DNA of 64,000 nucleotides, taken from assembly GCA_003864495.1 (NCBI GenBank), contig ML133401.1, positions 6,794,698 to 6,858,697 of the forward strand, given 5' to 3'. Source of the DNA: Nemopilema nomurai (taxonomy: Eukaryota > Cnidaria > Scyphozoa > Rhizostomeae > Rhizostomatidae). The position numbers and the translations under genes are program-made. Of this stretch, positions 49,501-62,297 are shown in pieces. Below the pieces are notes generated by a model. The model had not been told where the DNA came from. It did no database searches and worked only from the letters and a program-made list of their open reading frames with translations. Position 1 is the stretch's first letter; each line of letters opens with the position of its first letter.

Positions 49501-52500
49501 TTCTTCCTTAGATCATCTGAAATAAGATTGACTTCTCCGTCGCCAGCCACGTCAATCACAGTTGCAGTTGACACTACAATAGAAAAGCCTGAAATTACCA
49601 CCACAATATGCAGCAGAATAGGTCCCGTCTGTCTCATGCACACCCCTTGAGCACATAAACTGACAACTTGCCGGGACGCACGAGAATGAGCCAAACAGGT
49701 CGTGAAAACATTATCATCAACAAAACCAGTTTGCTTTCTATAATTAAGGGATAGGGGAGGTGATTAAAACTCTTTGCTATGTTACAAACCAAAATAAACT
49801 AGAGAGATTACCTTAAAAGTGAATCAAATCTATTAATGTGCACCAACTCTAGTGTGCCTACTATAGCTGACACAGTGGATTCCTAATTGCACTAGAAGAG
49901 CTACACATCATCATCTCAAAAACCTGAGCTTCATTGGAATTGATAAATCCCGGGAAAGTAACCGGGGAGGCTAATGTAAACAATTTGTGACAGACGGGGT
50001 GGGGAAGGGGGCGGTGGAGTAGGAACAGATAATCAATCGAATTACCAATGTTAGGAGTTATGGTGTCTACTTGGCGTGGAATTTTCTTATTGCCCTGACT
50101 GAGTGCTTTGATGATGGACAAGGCCGCATCCTCGAGGTTCTTCAGAAGGTCCGATGCTGCTCTTGATCGGCGCGCCTAAAGTCCAACAAGAAAAGACGGG
50201 CGTTACGCATGACGAATAGCCCTCATACAAGATCAGCTCGCAGACAGCGCGCGGCAATGAGTTTACTTAAACAATAAGAATGGAGACCAAAAAGATTAAC
50301 ATATTAAACACGATAAATGTTTTGCTTTCCCTCCGACAACTCCTGTTTGTGATCAGCTGTTTCTTTCAATGTAGGGCACACACGCATAAGCATTAGTCCA
50401 GATCACATGAAGATTATTTCAATAAAGGTCGTTGATCTGTGGAAAAGAAGCCGACCGCTCAGTCAAAAAGGAATTGCACATACTCCCAGAGCCGTCTATA
50501 CCGTCTGCTTCCTTCTATTCCCATCCAGATTCGAAAGATACAACAAACCAACTTATAGTTCTTAAGACTGTTAGTGGACAATTATCTTTAAATTAGGTAA
50601 ATTAAGACGTTTAGAGGGGATCTGTACATTTGATGGTATCCAAGCGAATTCCAATCGCCCTGTTCCCCCTTTCGGGCTTGCTCAAATAGACATAAGTGGA
50701 AATTCACTCTGGCGCTTCAGTTCCCGGCCTGTCAAAATGGCCCGTCCAAATGGCCCGTCAAAATGGCCCGTCCAAATGGCCCGTCAAAATGGCGCAAGAA
50801 AGTCCTGTCAGACGTGTTTGGCGTGAGCGAAGGCTGACAGGAAAATGGCTACGAAAGCCGGACAAATCAAGGCTGCTGCCTCGTTGTCTAACCTAATCGG
50901 ATAACGAGCACCGACAAATTTGCTTCTAATGGTATATTTCACTAATTCTGGCCTGACAGTATGCACATAGTACTACAAGCAAATCAAATTGAATTTGGAA
51001 TCTTGAATAAAGGGGGTGCTTTTCGGCTTTTGCCCTCAATAGATGGCTAGAGACAGGCCTAACCGCATTTAGGGAAAACCAACGGCCTAAGACTTCGTAA
51101 TTCGAATAAAAGGGCCGTAACAAAACAAGGCGTCTAGCCCCATATTAAGAGCAGGAGTAAATTCTTATTGAAATATCATCTAATTGAAATGATGACAACA
51201 AGTGATAATTGATTTTCGGGGCTGCGTAGGCGCACCTGTACTCTGGACTGGAGCACCCTAAGCTGAGTGACTGATTGTAAACAAAACAAGAGGGGCCGCT
51301 TCAATGAGAGAGCAGAGCTCGTGAAAGGAGAGCGGCATCTAAAAGATTCTTATCGGCGCAACACTTCACAACTTTCACGATTTTTGAATATTTTGAGATA
51401 GAAACAACAAGATGTTTTCAAAGCGGTCTCATCTGGCGCTGAGAGAATATCACCAGGGAAATCGAGGATGAAAAAGGCTACAATAAAAATATTCTCTATT
51501 CATTTTGCGACATGTGGAAGCTTATTTTTTGAAGAGAAACAAGTAAACAATTTCATTTTGCAACTCTGATTGAACAGATCGCAATTTTTGCAAACAAAGC
51601 AACAGCTTCTGCCTATTCGCTTAAGGTGATCTTTAAGAAGTTTGACAGTTTACATTGCAATAAACAATTATAGACAAACCTGACTTAGGCCATTCCACGC
51701 ATTGCTGTCCAAGAGGTTGTTAGCAATACCTACAAAATCCTAGGAAAAAGGAAAGTGGTTGAAAAAGCCGGGTATACAATAGGTAGAGTGAAATCATTGA
51801 TGCGAACCAGCGTTTGAAAATTCATGTTAATGACTTTAAAGATGAAACGAAATCTTCTGCACTAGTCTTTTTGACTTTATTTGACTCAATATGCCTTCGA
51901 CAGTGAAGTTTATTAAAAAAATCTCGACTGCCTTAAAAAGCCTTTACGAAGAACAAGCATCTGTTTCCAATCCATCACTTGGCTACTGTAAACCCAGCAC
52001 TTACTGTGTTCAGCTTAAGAGCTTGGTCAATCTGCGGATCCTTCAGATCAAGGGTGAGAGCTTTCTTGGTCAGCACCTTGAGCTGCTCGCTAATCTTGAT
52101 CAAGTCTCCTCCGTAGAGGCTCTTACTGGACGCCTTCGTTAGGATTTCGCCAGTGCTGGCAGCAGCTTCCACGCGGGGATTTTGGACCTTGTGCAAACAG
52201 AGATTGCTATTTAACTTTAGTTATTGAAAGAAATAGTTGAAAAACGCCAACAGCCGATGAGTTGAAGGGTTTCATATAAAATGATTTGATGCTTAGCTGT
52301 CGCTAGCATACTTCGATTCAGGAAGCTACAACGATTGCATAAAAATAATGAATTGAATACATTCGAAAACTAAATGATTATCTCACAACAATATGTATAC
52401 GTGAAATGGCAAACAATGAGGGATAGATCTCAATTGGTGGTCACACAAACGAACCATTCAGGCGGAAGACCACCGTGAACATGAATTTGTGGGAATCATC

Positions 52501-55500
52501 GAAAAGATGGCACCGAACAAAACGCGTTGGTTGCGGAGTGAGTTAAGAAATTACATGTCGACTCGATATAGCAACAACAACAACAACCACTGTGCCATAC
52601 CTCAGACTCGATCAGGTTTACCCAGGCAGAAACGCAGCCGGAAGTGTCTATGAAGTTCGACCAAACGGCTCTTGCGTTGTCAACAAGCAGGCACTGCCTT
52701 GTTGAAAATCCTGCAGAGCAAACCTCACTTTAAACATACACATGATAACAAAACATTAGCGCCAATAACATTAGCGCCAATAAAGTTAAGTCTCCTACTA
52801 CCGTTTTAGAGTCTATATTCCAAAATTAATTCCAGAACTAAGACCACAGCTATAAATAAATAGAAATGTTAATACTGACAAAATAATCTTTAGTTCAAAT
52901 TCTTTAATTAAAAATCAAGAGTGAATAGGCAAAGATAAGGATACTGAAAGCACATTACGACATGATGCTGCTATCAATAATGCAAGTTCATCAAATTTAG
53001 CGTGAATGACAAGACGATAACGTAGCAGCTTTGTATGTATCAGTATTGTATAACTCTTGGTCATTATGGGGTACACAAAGTTGCCCACAACAAAGCCCCT
53101 TGATATGCCATTGCGGGGTGTCTATTGTTTCCGAAAGAAAAGACGGGGAGCGAACACTGATTGTGGTATCCCTTATTTGTTTCAACGTGGTGGAATTCAA
53201 TTTGAGCCTGTTGAATCTGTTGAATGGTTGTACTCGCATGCTTCTGAATCCCCTCCATTTATTATTGATGTAACAAGCCACAAAGCCCGAGGTGTTCAAA
53301 AGCTAACAAGGGTTCTCTACCAGCACCTGTTTCGTAGCTTCCCAAAAGATGGCTTGAAATATCACTATCCAGCCTCTCGACAACCATCGCAGGTGTAAGG
53401 GCGTTTTAGTTTGCATTTTGCTACTCCAAATAAGAATTAGATGGGCGTTATCGACATTAATACCCCCGAAAACAAGGATATTCCTGCATTAGGGGAATCC
53501 GCCATTTCTAACACCTTGGATTTGTTCTCCCTAGACACTGGCAGACGAAGTCTTTCTCTCAAATTTGCCTTTATACTATTGGGAAAACTCAGTTACGATG
53601 TTAATCTACTGCTTGACGAGATTTGAGGAAAGGTTAGTGCCTCTCATAACAAGACGTATGGCCTTTGATGTAACCAGACTGATGTTTGAGGGGATGAAAA
53701 GGGACGAACCAAGGTATAGCTATCATTCGAAAGAACTTGCACACTTGCGATATTTGAGAGGGAGGAGGAGCTTTCTAAGAACTGATGCTGCCACCTGAGT
53801 TTAATGCCTTCCCTGTGTGCAACTTTCCTTTCTTATAGATAAGCAAAGTGCTTCTGCCTTGCTGTGCAAAGAAACGTAATAGGCTCAATAACTCGCTTGG
53901 GTTCATAGACATCAAAATCATTGACGATGGAAACCAATGCAGGAAAATTCTTCCGAAACTACCCTCTTACGCCAAGGACCCAGCAAGTCATCCATTTTAA
54001 TTTGTCGAAAGAAAGCATAAGAGATTATGAAAGCACAAGAGATAAAGTGTGGGAAGAAACCTCTATCTCTTGGGCCTTCTTTGCGGTGTACCTTTGTTAG
54101 GGCCACTTTGTCATTTGGGCCATATTGAGCACCAAAACAACAGAATAACGGAGACGCATTGACCATACCTGTGGTACCAGACGGGCAAAACTGCTTTGAT
54201 GTTGTCCCTGCTCGGGTCTTCCGCCATTCAATGTTCTTGTAAAGGTCTTGGTAGCAGTAAATATGTCTGAAGGCAGGCTTGGCGGTTGGGGCGACTGGAA
54301 GATAAAGAAGAAAGAGTCAATTACTTTGTTAAAAGAGGTAGTAGTGATGGTTTGGGGTTGTTGGATAACAAAAATTAAAACAATATGTGCCAATAGATTT
54401 TTGGCAGGGTTGGTAGCCCTTATAAAGGCGCATATGAGTCAGATTCCCTAGATAATTGCTTTAGCTCCATTTTCTTTCTCCCCCATCAAAGCAACAACAA
54501 GTAACCATCTTTTCTTGGTTGTAAGACTGATTTTCTTGTGAGCGAAATTCGAGATATTATTGTTGGCTTCTTTATGTGCAGTCATGGTAGAACAATCTAG
54601 TCTCTTCGAATCGCTACTTTTTGGCTAATAAGCACGTTATTTTAAATAAAGAAACCGCAAGGCATTTTCAAGAGGCTACTTAATGACTGTTATCTACATT
54701 ACTTCACAGGGCATGTACTTATCACCGTGTGACCATTCCACTCGACACTATGCAGAGGTTTCTAAACATTCAATCGAAACAAGAGCCTATCGGAGATGGG
54801 GAGATACAGGGGTCAAAGATCGCGGGATAATTGACTCGGAGCACAGCCAATGTAAGGAACATGCATTTTGCAAGCTCACTCTCTAATAAACAGTCCATTC
54901 CGTGCATGTCTCTAAACTGATTGCTAACTCTTAGTAACAAATCCATGGTCAAAGATAAAAAACGATATAAATGTGATGTCTACGGCTGAGAAGTCTTTTG
55001 GAAGAATTGCTACTAGGCCTATAATTAAAACCAATGTATAAGAAGATCAATTCAAGCTGCAAAACATTACCCGTGATGACGTAGGTGGTGTCTTGATGGC
55101 TTGACTGCGATCGATCCTTCGTCGATGTGGGTTTTCCACTCTCGTCCGTGGAGAGGGAAACTGACTTTTGTGACGTTGTACCGACGAGTGTGTTCTTTTG
55201 AGACATCTTTTGCGTGTGCAAGGATGTCTTGACTGAATAGGAGGGCTTGGAAGATGTCGTACGAGCACCAGTATCAGTCGTGGTAGGTGGAACTAGAAAA
55301 ACAAGAGACATCCAAGCAAAGTTACTTTTTTAATTGAAAGAGATGCAATAAAAAAGCAAAATCTTTGCTGTAAGCAGTGGGCATAAGACGCAAGACGAAC
55401 AGGGGGCGTTGGCCGCGCGAAGTAGCTGCCACTGCCCGCAGCCACAGTCGCTGCATTTGCAACCAACTCAGCTTCACGAAGCTGGCCTCAGCAACATAGG

Positions 55501-58500
55501 CCTACCGATTTCGCAAACATCAAACCGTCCTTTGTTAATGTCTCAGAAAGATTATTCCTGTAGGCAAAAGATTTCCCCTTTTTAGAGTTAATCAGTGCGA
55601 CCTGCAAGCCAAAAAGACTTGCGCTTAAACAAGGCGACAAAGACAAATCACATGACGAAGGCCCTCTGATCCATAATTACAGAAGCGAAATTATTTCAAA
55701 TTTTTTGCAAGCAGTCTTGTTGCAACAGATTAGAATTTGCTTTGGAAAACGGTCTTTGCGGTGCAGGGCTTTTTATTTCCGCTGCAATAAGGTTACCTTG
55801 AAGCAATAAACTCGAACCTGGGGATAATTCCTTCGCTTTGATTTGAAAAGACGTAATGGTAGAACTGAATGGATGCCTGTCAATGCTATTCATTTCAACA
55901 CTAAATGCAAGCAATGAAAATTTCAAAATGTCTTAAGCCGTAAAGCTGGTGGCAACCTTTTGAAACAATTTTTTTTAATTTAGTCAATTAAATTCATTTT
56001 AAAATTTAAGAATCCAGATGTGTAAACCAGGTGCTTATTCAGTTTGTTAAGAGAGATGACTGACACGTGCAAGAACCAAAGCGAAAAAATTACTCAGACG
56101 TTGGCCAGTGATCAAAGAATTAGGCAAATTAACGATCCACCTCGACAGCAAATGCTGTTCACTAATGCAGTCATTAAAACAAGTCTTCTCTTTAATCCTC
56201 CTTATAAATAGGTAAAAGATTGGAAAGCTGCGAAGTATTACACAATTTTCCTTCATCTGGTTAATCGTTTGGTGAGGCCAAGCACTGTGTACATGAAGGA
56301 GAGAAGAATGGAATTCTAAAACGAGGGAGGGAGGTACTAGAAAGCGTCTACAGAAAAAAAGATATACTAATAGGCAATTCTTCCATTAAATGTCACAAAC
56401 TTTAGTTAGAGTTCATCTATTCTCTCGCCAAATCCTTCAGAGATCATCTACTTTGGTACGGGATCATCCACTCCCTTTAGAGATAATCTGTTCCCTTCAG
56501 AGACAATCGACTCCCTTCAGAGATCATATGTTGCCTTAAATGATCACCAACTACTTCCAAAGTGAGATCATTTTAATTCTCTTGAAGGAAGATCAGCCTG
56601 ACCCCTTTTACGAAATCAACTGTCACCCAGCCTTTAAGGATATCTACCACCACCTTAACCATGCACCCTTTAACCCTAATGAAAATCATGTACCCCAATC
56701 GCAATCCTGAAAACATAGAGACACGAGGTCATAGCATAAGGCCAGGATCCCACTGATAGTTTAGACATTTGAAAAATGTTGGTGGTATCCGACTAAAGCA
56801 GAGAGGTAGATGATTTCGAGGATATGAATGAATTAGGAAACCATGCGAATTTCTAATCCACAAAATCGCCTTCACATGAGATTCTCAAATCACGCTGAAG
56901 GCGTTACAATATCATTCATACGGTGATTTAACAGAAAACGTCACTTCAAATCAGAGTTGGTTTTGGTGGTGAATCTGTGAATGGAGATAATTGAAGATTT
57001 GATCACTTTCATTTGATCATTTCAACTCTCTAAAGGGATCCTAATGCTAAGCAGAATCCATCGACAGGACTACGCACCAAGCTTGTCTAAGTATTTGTTT
57101 GTCAGGAGTGCCGAAGATTGCTTGCACACAATTGACTGGAACTTCGAGGCAACCGACTGTGCAACTGTGCCTAGAGTCCTCTCCGTGAACGCCGCGGTAC
57201 GAGGTCATCTTCTCTGAAAAACTCCGTCGTATTCCTGTTCCTGACAAAGCGGTCCCTACACATCCCGTCAATATGTTCAGTTGTCCATTCTTTAATGCCA
57301 ACACATAGCTTACTACCGTACCCACTGAATATCTAACAGGCACAATTTCAGAATGATACTGAACTCAAAATAACCCAGCCTAAAGCCGATAATGCAGTCG
57401 CAACAATATACTTATTTGAGTTCTCAAGCTTGTAACCACGAATCACAGACTCGCAAACAAAACACAAATGCTCCAATTCATGCGTGAATCTTGGATCAGT
57501 CGGGGATAATGCCAAGCTCCCTTGGCTGCAAGAGGGCTTTTATCCAAATTGCTTTTATCCAAATGGCTTTATCCCAATGGCTTTCATCTAAAGGGCTGCT
57601 TTCTATGCCGACACTATCCCGCCACGAAAATGGGACATATTTTACTTTAAATTCAGGTTCATCTTTATGCAATCTTGTACATCACTCCTAGCCAAAGTTG
57701 TTTGCAATACTTTTCAATAAAAGTTGAATTTGTTGTCGAAAACTCTCTCAAAATGTTTTCAACTAATTTTGGCGTGTCTAGAGCAACGAATATTGAATGG
57801 GTTAGAATGTCCAGCTGAGTGAAAACAAAAATAAAAACGAATTGTCTTGCTTGCATAAGCAGAATCCTTGCCCTTTCAAAGCTTAAATAAGGTACTGAGC
57901 CACGTTTTAAATCAAGCAGGGGCCTTCGAAATACGAAGAAATCGGCAGACGGGTTTAGCTCGGCATGAAAACAATTCGACTGAGTTTGGTTTGAAAGTCA
58001 CCATTTCAAAGGATTTATAAAACACTGTACAAGCACCTGGTGTTTGAGGCTGCTTAATTGACGATTCGGTGATGGAAATTTCATTACCAAAAGAGAAATT
58101 CAAACGACTCTAGTAACACCATTGAGCATTCATTTTCACGGATATTAGAATCTTTAGGGTTACAAAGGCAAGTTTTCTCTGCACTCCCACGACAGCGTTT
58201 TTGGAATTTCTATGAGTTGACGTCTCCAGACCCTTTGTAGCAAAACTTTATCCAATAAACAGGAAAACAAACGCTCAAAGTTACAGTAAACAAAAACTAG
58301 TTTAGGAAACGTTGTGCTGGCAGCCACTTCCCGGTGCGTTGGTAGACAACCGGAGAGAATAGCCCTGCAGGTCAGCAAAAGAGCTGGCTTTATTGAGCAT
58401 AAATAAAAACATGAAGCCGACCAGGAAATCACATCTCTTTAAGAAACATAATCACGTTTACTCACATTTCTTAGGGATACATTTCCAAGTGCCTGAAAAC

Positions 58501-58931
58501 CCCTTTGCACTTGTGCTATCGTCGCTGACAAACTTGGCAGTGATGCTTTGCCCCGTCGACTCCCAATGCAAGTTGGACATCTCTCCACAGACTCGGGGTT
58601 TCTTCAGTGCTTCGCCCGACGATCGCGGGTTGAGTGCCGGGCCAACGGACGACGATCCGTCGAAGAAGACGAGGAAATCGAAGGCACAAGTCTTGTCGAA
58701 CTCGATGCTGACTCGAGGCAGGCTCACCGTCACGTAATGGTAATACGGGCAGTGAATTATCCACACGCAATTCGAACTGTCCGGGTAATTCGATGGATAG
58801 TTTGGCGTGCTCAGGTTGCCACTCTGAGAACCGGCGTAATTCCCACCACAAACTGCAAAAGCTACGAAGAGAAAGCAAATGTTGAGTACAATCGGCATTC
58901 GCATGCAAATGGCGCGGATTGCGTAACACAT
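41594..58931 (-). CDS. Adhesion G protein-coupled receptor: CUB - Ser/Thr stalk - HRM - GAIN/GPS - 7TM - long tail (24 exons, 1,074 aa)
   Basis: Twenty-four minus-strand exons sum to 3,225 nt, an exact multiple of three, with matching phases throughout. Exons: 58466-58931, 55071-55292, 54169-54294, 52601-52710, 52005-52187, 51680-51739, 50046-50175, 49424-49588, 48889-48961, 48608-48737, 48388-48443, 47902-48025, 47601-47686, 47359-47461, 46821-46974, 46390-46447, 45965-46031, 45488-45588, 44862-44988, 43789-43830, 43420-43548, 42577-42786, 42234-42321 and 41594-41808. Approximate residues: signal peptide 1-28, CUB 28-151, Ser/Thr-rich stalk 156-229, HRM 238-300, GAIN 309-602, 7TM 616-861, cytoplasmic tail 862-1074. 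Such receptors sense matrix or cell-surface ligands and signal through a tethered agonist exposed at the GPS. The 7TM and GAIN are unmistakable. The CUB-to-GPCR link rests on matching phase, strand and the lack of another gene between them. I cannot assign a vertebrate ADGR subfamily. Confidence 0.88.
41698..41722. repeat. (ATC)n trinucleotide microsatellite in coding sequence
   Basis: A run of CAT/ATC on the plus strand that encodes consecutive Asp residues in the adhesion GPCR tail. Confidence 0.85.
43789..47686 (-). CDS. Adhesion GPCR exons: seven-transmembrane region
   Basis: Exons 47601-47686, 47359-47461, 46821-46974, 46390-46447, 45965-46031, 45488-45588, 44862-44988 and 43789-43830. 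TM1 is [21 protein letters not shown]2 begins [18 protein letters not shown], and TM3 is [19 protein letters not shown] (the 'aaF.Wml.EG..ly' signature). TM4 is [13 protein letters not shown]5 [16 protein letters not shown]6 [14 protein letters not shown] (the 'lLGitW.fG' signature) and TM7 [20 protein letters not shown]. All are class B2-like. TM4 lacks the usual Pro after WG. Confidence 0.92.
47847..47886. repeat. 14-bp tandem repeat, three copies
   Basis: TAGAGAAGGACATA repeated, last copy partial, in the intron just after the GPS exon. Confidence 0.85.
47902..48025 (-). CDS. Adhesion GPCR exon: GPS motif with two missing cysteines
   Basis: Encodes [20 protein letters not shown], then [21 protein letters not shown]. 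The GPS cleavage tripeptide is HFT (His599-Phe-Thr601) and the tethered-agonist start is TNFAVLM. Canonical GPS motifs have four cysteines. Here the first (C566, previous exon) and third (C595) are present, while the second (usual 'GC', here G-V583) and fourth (usual 'C-N-H', here T597-N-H) are replaced. In known structures C1 pairs with C3 and C2 with C4, so one whole disulfide is lost. Confidence 0.88.
48388..52187 (-). CDS. Adhesion GPCR exons: GAIN domain
   Basis: Exons 52005-52187, 51680-51739, 50046-50175, 49424-49588, 48889-48961, 48608-48737 and 48388-48443. Helical subdomain A is visible in [46 protein letters not shown] and [18 protein letters not shown]. The beta-rich part B follows ([29 protein letters not shown]). 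The last exon supplies the first GPS cysteine (KCSYWN). GAIN domains fold before autoproteolysis and hold the two fragments together. Confidence 0.88.
50731..50793. repeat. 13-bp minisatellite, five copies
   Basis: GTCAAAATGGCCC alternates strictly with GTCCAAATGGCCC, so the higher-order unit is 26 bp. It lies in an intron of the adhesion GPCR gene. Confidence 0.85.
52601..54294 (-). CDS. Adhesion GPCR exons: HRM (hormone-receptor-like) domain
   Basis: Two exons (54169-54294 and 52601-52710). The first ends with [20 protein letters not shown] and [10 protein letters not shown]. The second has [20 protein letters not shown] and TSGC. Together they follow the HRM pattern C..d...i.W..t.aG....CP.g..g...R.C....W...d.s.C. 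HRM modules flank the GAIN domain in many adhesion and class B GPCRs. Confidence 0.85.
55071..55292 (-). CDS. Adhesion GPCR exon: Ser/Thr-rich mucin-like stalk
   Basis: A 74-codon phase 1-1 exon (tttctag/TTCCACC to ACGG/gtaatg) encoding [19 protein letters not shown] and further Ser/Thr/Lys-rich sequence with no cysteine. This is typical of the O-glycosylated stalks between adhesion modules and the GAIN domain. Its symmetric phase means it could be skipped without a frameshift. Confidence 0.8.
56425..56560. repeat. Degenerate short tandem repeat
   Basis: Loose copies of a roughly 20-bp unit related to CCCTTCAGAGATCATCTACT in a long intron of the adhesion GPCR gene. Confidence 0.5.
58466..58931 (-). 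CDS. Adhesion GPCR exon: signal peptide and CUB domain
   Basis: The first clear coding exon begins [20 protein letters not shown], with a hydrophobic core (FLFVAFAV) ending at Cys28. M10 or M12 could also serve as start. A full CUB domain follows: [20 protein letters not shown], then [43 protein letters not shown] and KGFSGTWKC. The four framework cysteines and the FxS/T-type end are present. CUB domains bind proteins or sugars in the extracellular space. The exon ends AAAT/gtgagt in phase 1, which fits the next exon. The frame is open upstream to a tttcag acceptor at 58951. Confidence 0.9.
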
Positions 58932-61900
58932 CGTCGACGTTTGTCGTGCAACTGAAAGTGCCACGGAGACTGAGCAGGTTCCTGTGTTTGGCGAAGCCCG
59001 GTTGACAACAAGTTCACCTGTTTCCCGGTGAGCTGCCGTTTCCCCGCGCCCTCACGGCCGACGCAGCGCTGGTCTGCTGAGAGGCTTCCCCGTTCATGCG
59101 TCACAGCGTCAGAGTTGCATGGGAAAATGGAAGCAGGGCGGGCGAGTTTGACCCGCGAAACGTCGTGAGAATGCTGAACAGGTCGCAGATAAGACGCAGA
59201 GGAGGCAGCTAAACAACACAGCGACGCGTTGCTAGCATTATCCCAAAATTATTCTTTTGTGCAAATAGTTGGTTAAATGTGACCACAGCGTGGAAACAAA
59301 AATCCGATATTGAAAAAGGTCTTTTATATTAACCCAAAGCGGGGCGAATTGATTCATTCTTTCAATCCGCCAAATCTGGAAAGCCAGTAATTTTAACGAT
59401 CTGTCTCAAACGTATCGAAACATCGAAATACATTCGCAGTCAATACAGGGCTGAAAATGAAGCAAAATATGGGAAAATTGGGCTAAACTATGAGGCTTGG
59501 TGGAAATTTCTCCTCTCTTTTAGTTGAACCAAATTGAGAAAACAATCGAGACACAAATATAATAACTGCAAACAAACAAGCAACGAACTTAGAAGAAATT
59601 GTTAATTAATGAGGATTAACTTGGCTCTTAATATGTTGAAAAACATGTCCTGGGTATGGGCCTGTGCAGGGGTGTCCAGCGGTTGATAGCACTTCCAGGA
59701 GTAAATAATGGCATCGTGGGATCTCTCAGTAGCCTACTATTGATTATGACTACTATTGCAATAGAAATACGGGGTAGAAGGGCAGATGGAACGGTAGCCT
59801 AGGGGGCCAGTTAGAAAGTCTCGAGCAAGTTTTGCTTAGGGATGAATTATGAAACGATTCCACTGAGAGAATGTTTGCGTGAGGCCACCAGAACTCATCA
59901 CCCGCTAAACGGTAAGTAACAAGAAGTCACTAAACTCGTTTAACTGGGGTTGAGTAGGAGCGGGTCTGGTCTTACTTTCCAAACAAGGGACGTTCATCTC
60001 ATTAGTACTCGCATGAAATCAAAAACGCGAGAGAGCAGATGGTCCTTATCGAGAGACTTTCACTGTTTAGGCAAAGGATTGTCGATTGGTTGAATAACAG
60101 CAAGTCCACAAGTGCAGGTCAAATTGACCCTTGTTGGCTGCATAGATAAAATCAGTCAGCTTTCGAGAATGGCTGCTAAATAAAGTCCGCCTACATTTAG
60201 CAGTGAAAGGGCATAAGAAAAAGACCTAGCATCTGGCTCGGAGACGGCTGTCAAATACTGGACGAGAATGCCAAAAGATGCAAACGAGCACATTGTGGTT
60301 GCCTTCAAAAGCTCGATTGCGAAAACGTGCATCACCGTTCGTCTCTGCGTGTTGAGGCAACAAAACAAGCAGCCATTAGCCAAGTAAAGATCTCGTCCCG
60401 GACTGGTTCAAACGAATGACTCCACCCTTTTCGCTGAATTATTCCCTTAGTTCAGAAGATGCCTAATAGAAATATGGGGGAATCACCCTCAGCATTTGAA
60501 CAGATTAACTGATTCGGCAATAGAAAATAACAGTGCAAAATTTACAAAATTGCTACAGAGTTTTCAAACATTGTTCGGAAACCTGCAATATTATTGATAT
60601 GACTTTTGTAGTGAAATCTTTTGATCTGAAAAACACCAAATATTGTTTAACTTGAAAAAGTCTCGCAAAAAAGCTTTTTCACGTCGTTATCAAGATGCCG
60701 CTTTCAAGATACAAAAGAAGAAAGCTACGTTGTTTTTAAAAATTGAATCAATCTTACGGGTGGAATCTACTCAATTTTAAGGGCAATCACAAAAATGTTT
60801 CTGCATTTTATCGAAGGGATAAGCCCATCGTGAGGTCGATTAATAAGAACTGAAAATCAATCATAGGATCTTAGCCACATTGTTACACGACTTGATATAA
60901 ACTATGTAGCTATCCAGGGGCGACTTCCAATTGGCAGGGCCATTTTACTTTTCATTCGGTGATTTCTACAGTAAAGTTTTCAAGACCTAAACCATTGACT
61001 AAAACTTAAACTTTTTCAATTCAGTTCATTGTAATTTGCGTCAGCTGTCTGCTGGTTAATGAGCCCAAGTTAAAAATGAATTACAGTTGAATGGGGAGCT
61101 GATTCAAGTTTACTAAGGCGATCGGCACCATTGCAATAAGTTTCAATTACACTTGCCCAATCGAAAAATTCTTGAAATTTAAAGATTTATTCGAACCTCG
61201 GATTGTGAGCATTAACACATAGGCGGAGTCAGCTTAAGTAGAGGCCCTGCGTTACTGGAACATACAGTTTAATCGACGCGAATAGAACGAGGGGTGCTTG
61301 TCACAAAATCCAAGCGTGGAGTTGAGGCAGGGTAATGTAGTCTTGAGACAAGAGATAGCGAGACTTTTCAGTGCAACCCTTTCCTTTATAAAACAACCAA
61401 CACTCTGCACGGCCAATTTTTCTTCGAAGAAAATAAATTCCATGAAGGCAAATACTTTTTGGGGGCCAACCCTCCCTTAGATTATGCTAAAAAAAAATTT
61501 ACATAACTTTTCACTTCTTATGCTTTTTCGCATGAATATTCAACTAGCGTCTTATTTAAAGCTCAGTGGTTAAATTTCCATCAACCTTTTGAAGATGAGC
61601 CCCCTAAGTTCCAAGCAGTGGACAAGTGATGTTGTATAAATTTGACCTTCAACTGCACATGGCCCTTTTAAGGCTTATATTTTATGTCTGCAATGCTCCT
61701 AATTTAGTTGTTGTTCTCACATTTCTTGCCAAAAGATACCTCCACCACCATCACAATGTGGACATATTTTCTGCATCTGATAAGAATGCTGTTTCTGGTA
61801 AATTATTGTAGAATGGCCAACACCAAGCATGGCTGTGGAATACGTTTTCAAACTGCAGGGTGTTGCCATACGAAGTATAGATCTTGCTTTTAATCTGATC

Positions 61901-62297
61901 AAATACCTCGTTGCGCTGGTTACAAACGAACGTGATTCATTTCGGTCGATGCTATCTATGTACATGAGCCAGACTAAATAGTTTCTAAGTCCAAGCGACT
62001 AAATAGTCCAAGCGCGGGCCTTGCAACTGCGTCCTTAAAACGACTTTCGCCGAGATTGAAATACAATCCCTAGTTCAGCATTAGCGATCTAGATGGATTA
62101 ACTATAATGTACAATAAATAATTCTTTCTACCTAAAAGAAATAGAAAACCTATCATGAAAACAGATAACCGTCAGAAGATTACACCCAAATGCGGAATCG
62201 CCGTCATATTTTGGGCTCGCCCTCATAAACCCTTCTAATTTTAAGAAGGGGCAAGGTTAAGTATATTTAATCTGACATCAAAAGAGACAGAACTTAC

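Noticed and set aside
58516..58955. Two other open frames over the CUB exon
   Set aside because: The CUB frame has the full cysteine and aromatic pattern; the others are shadows.
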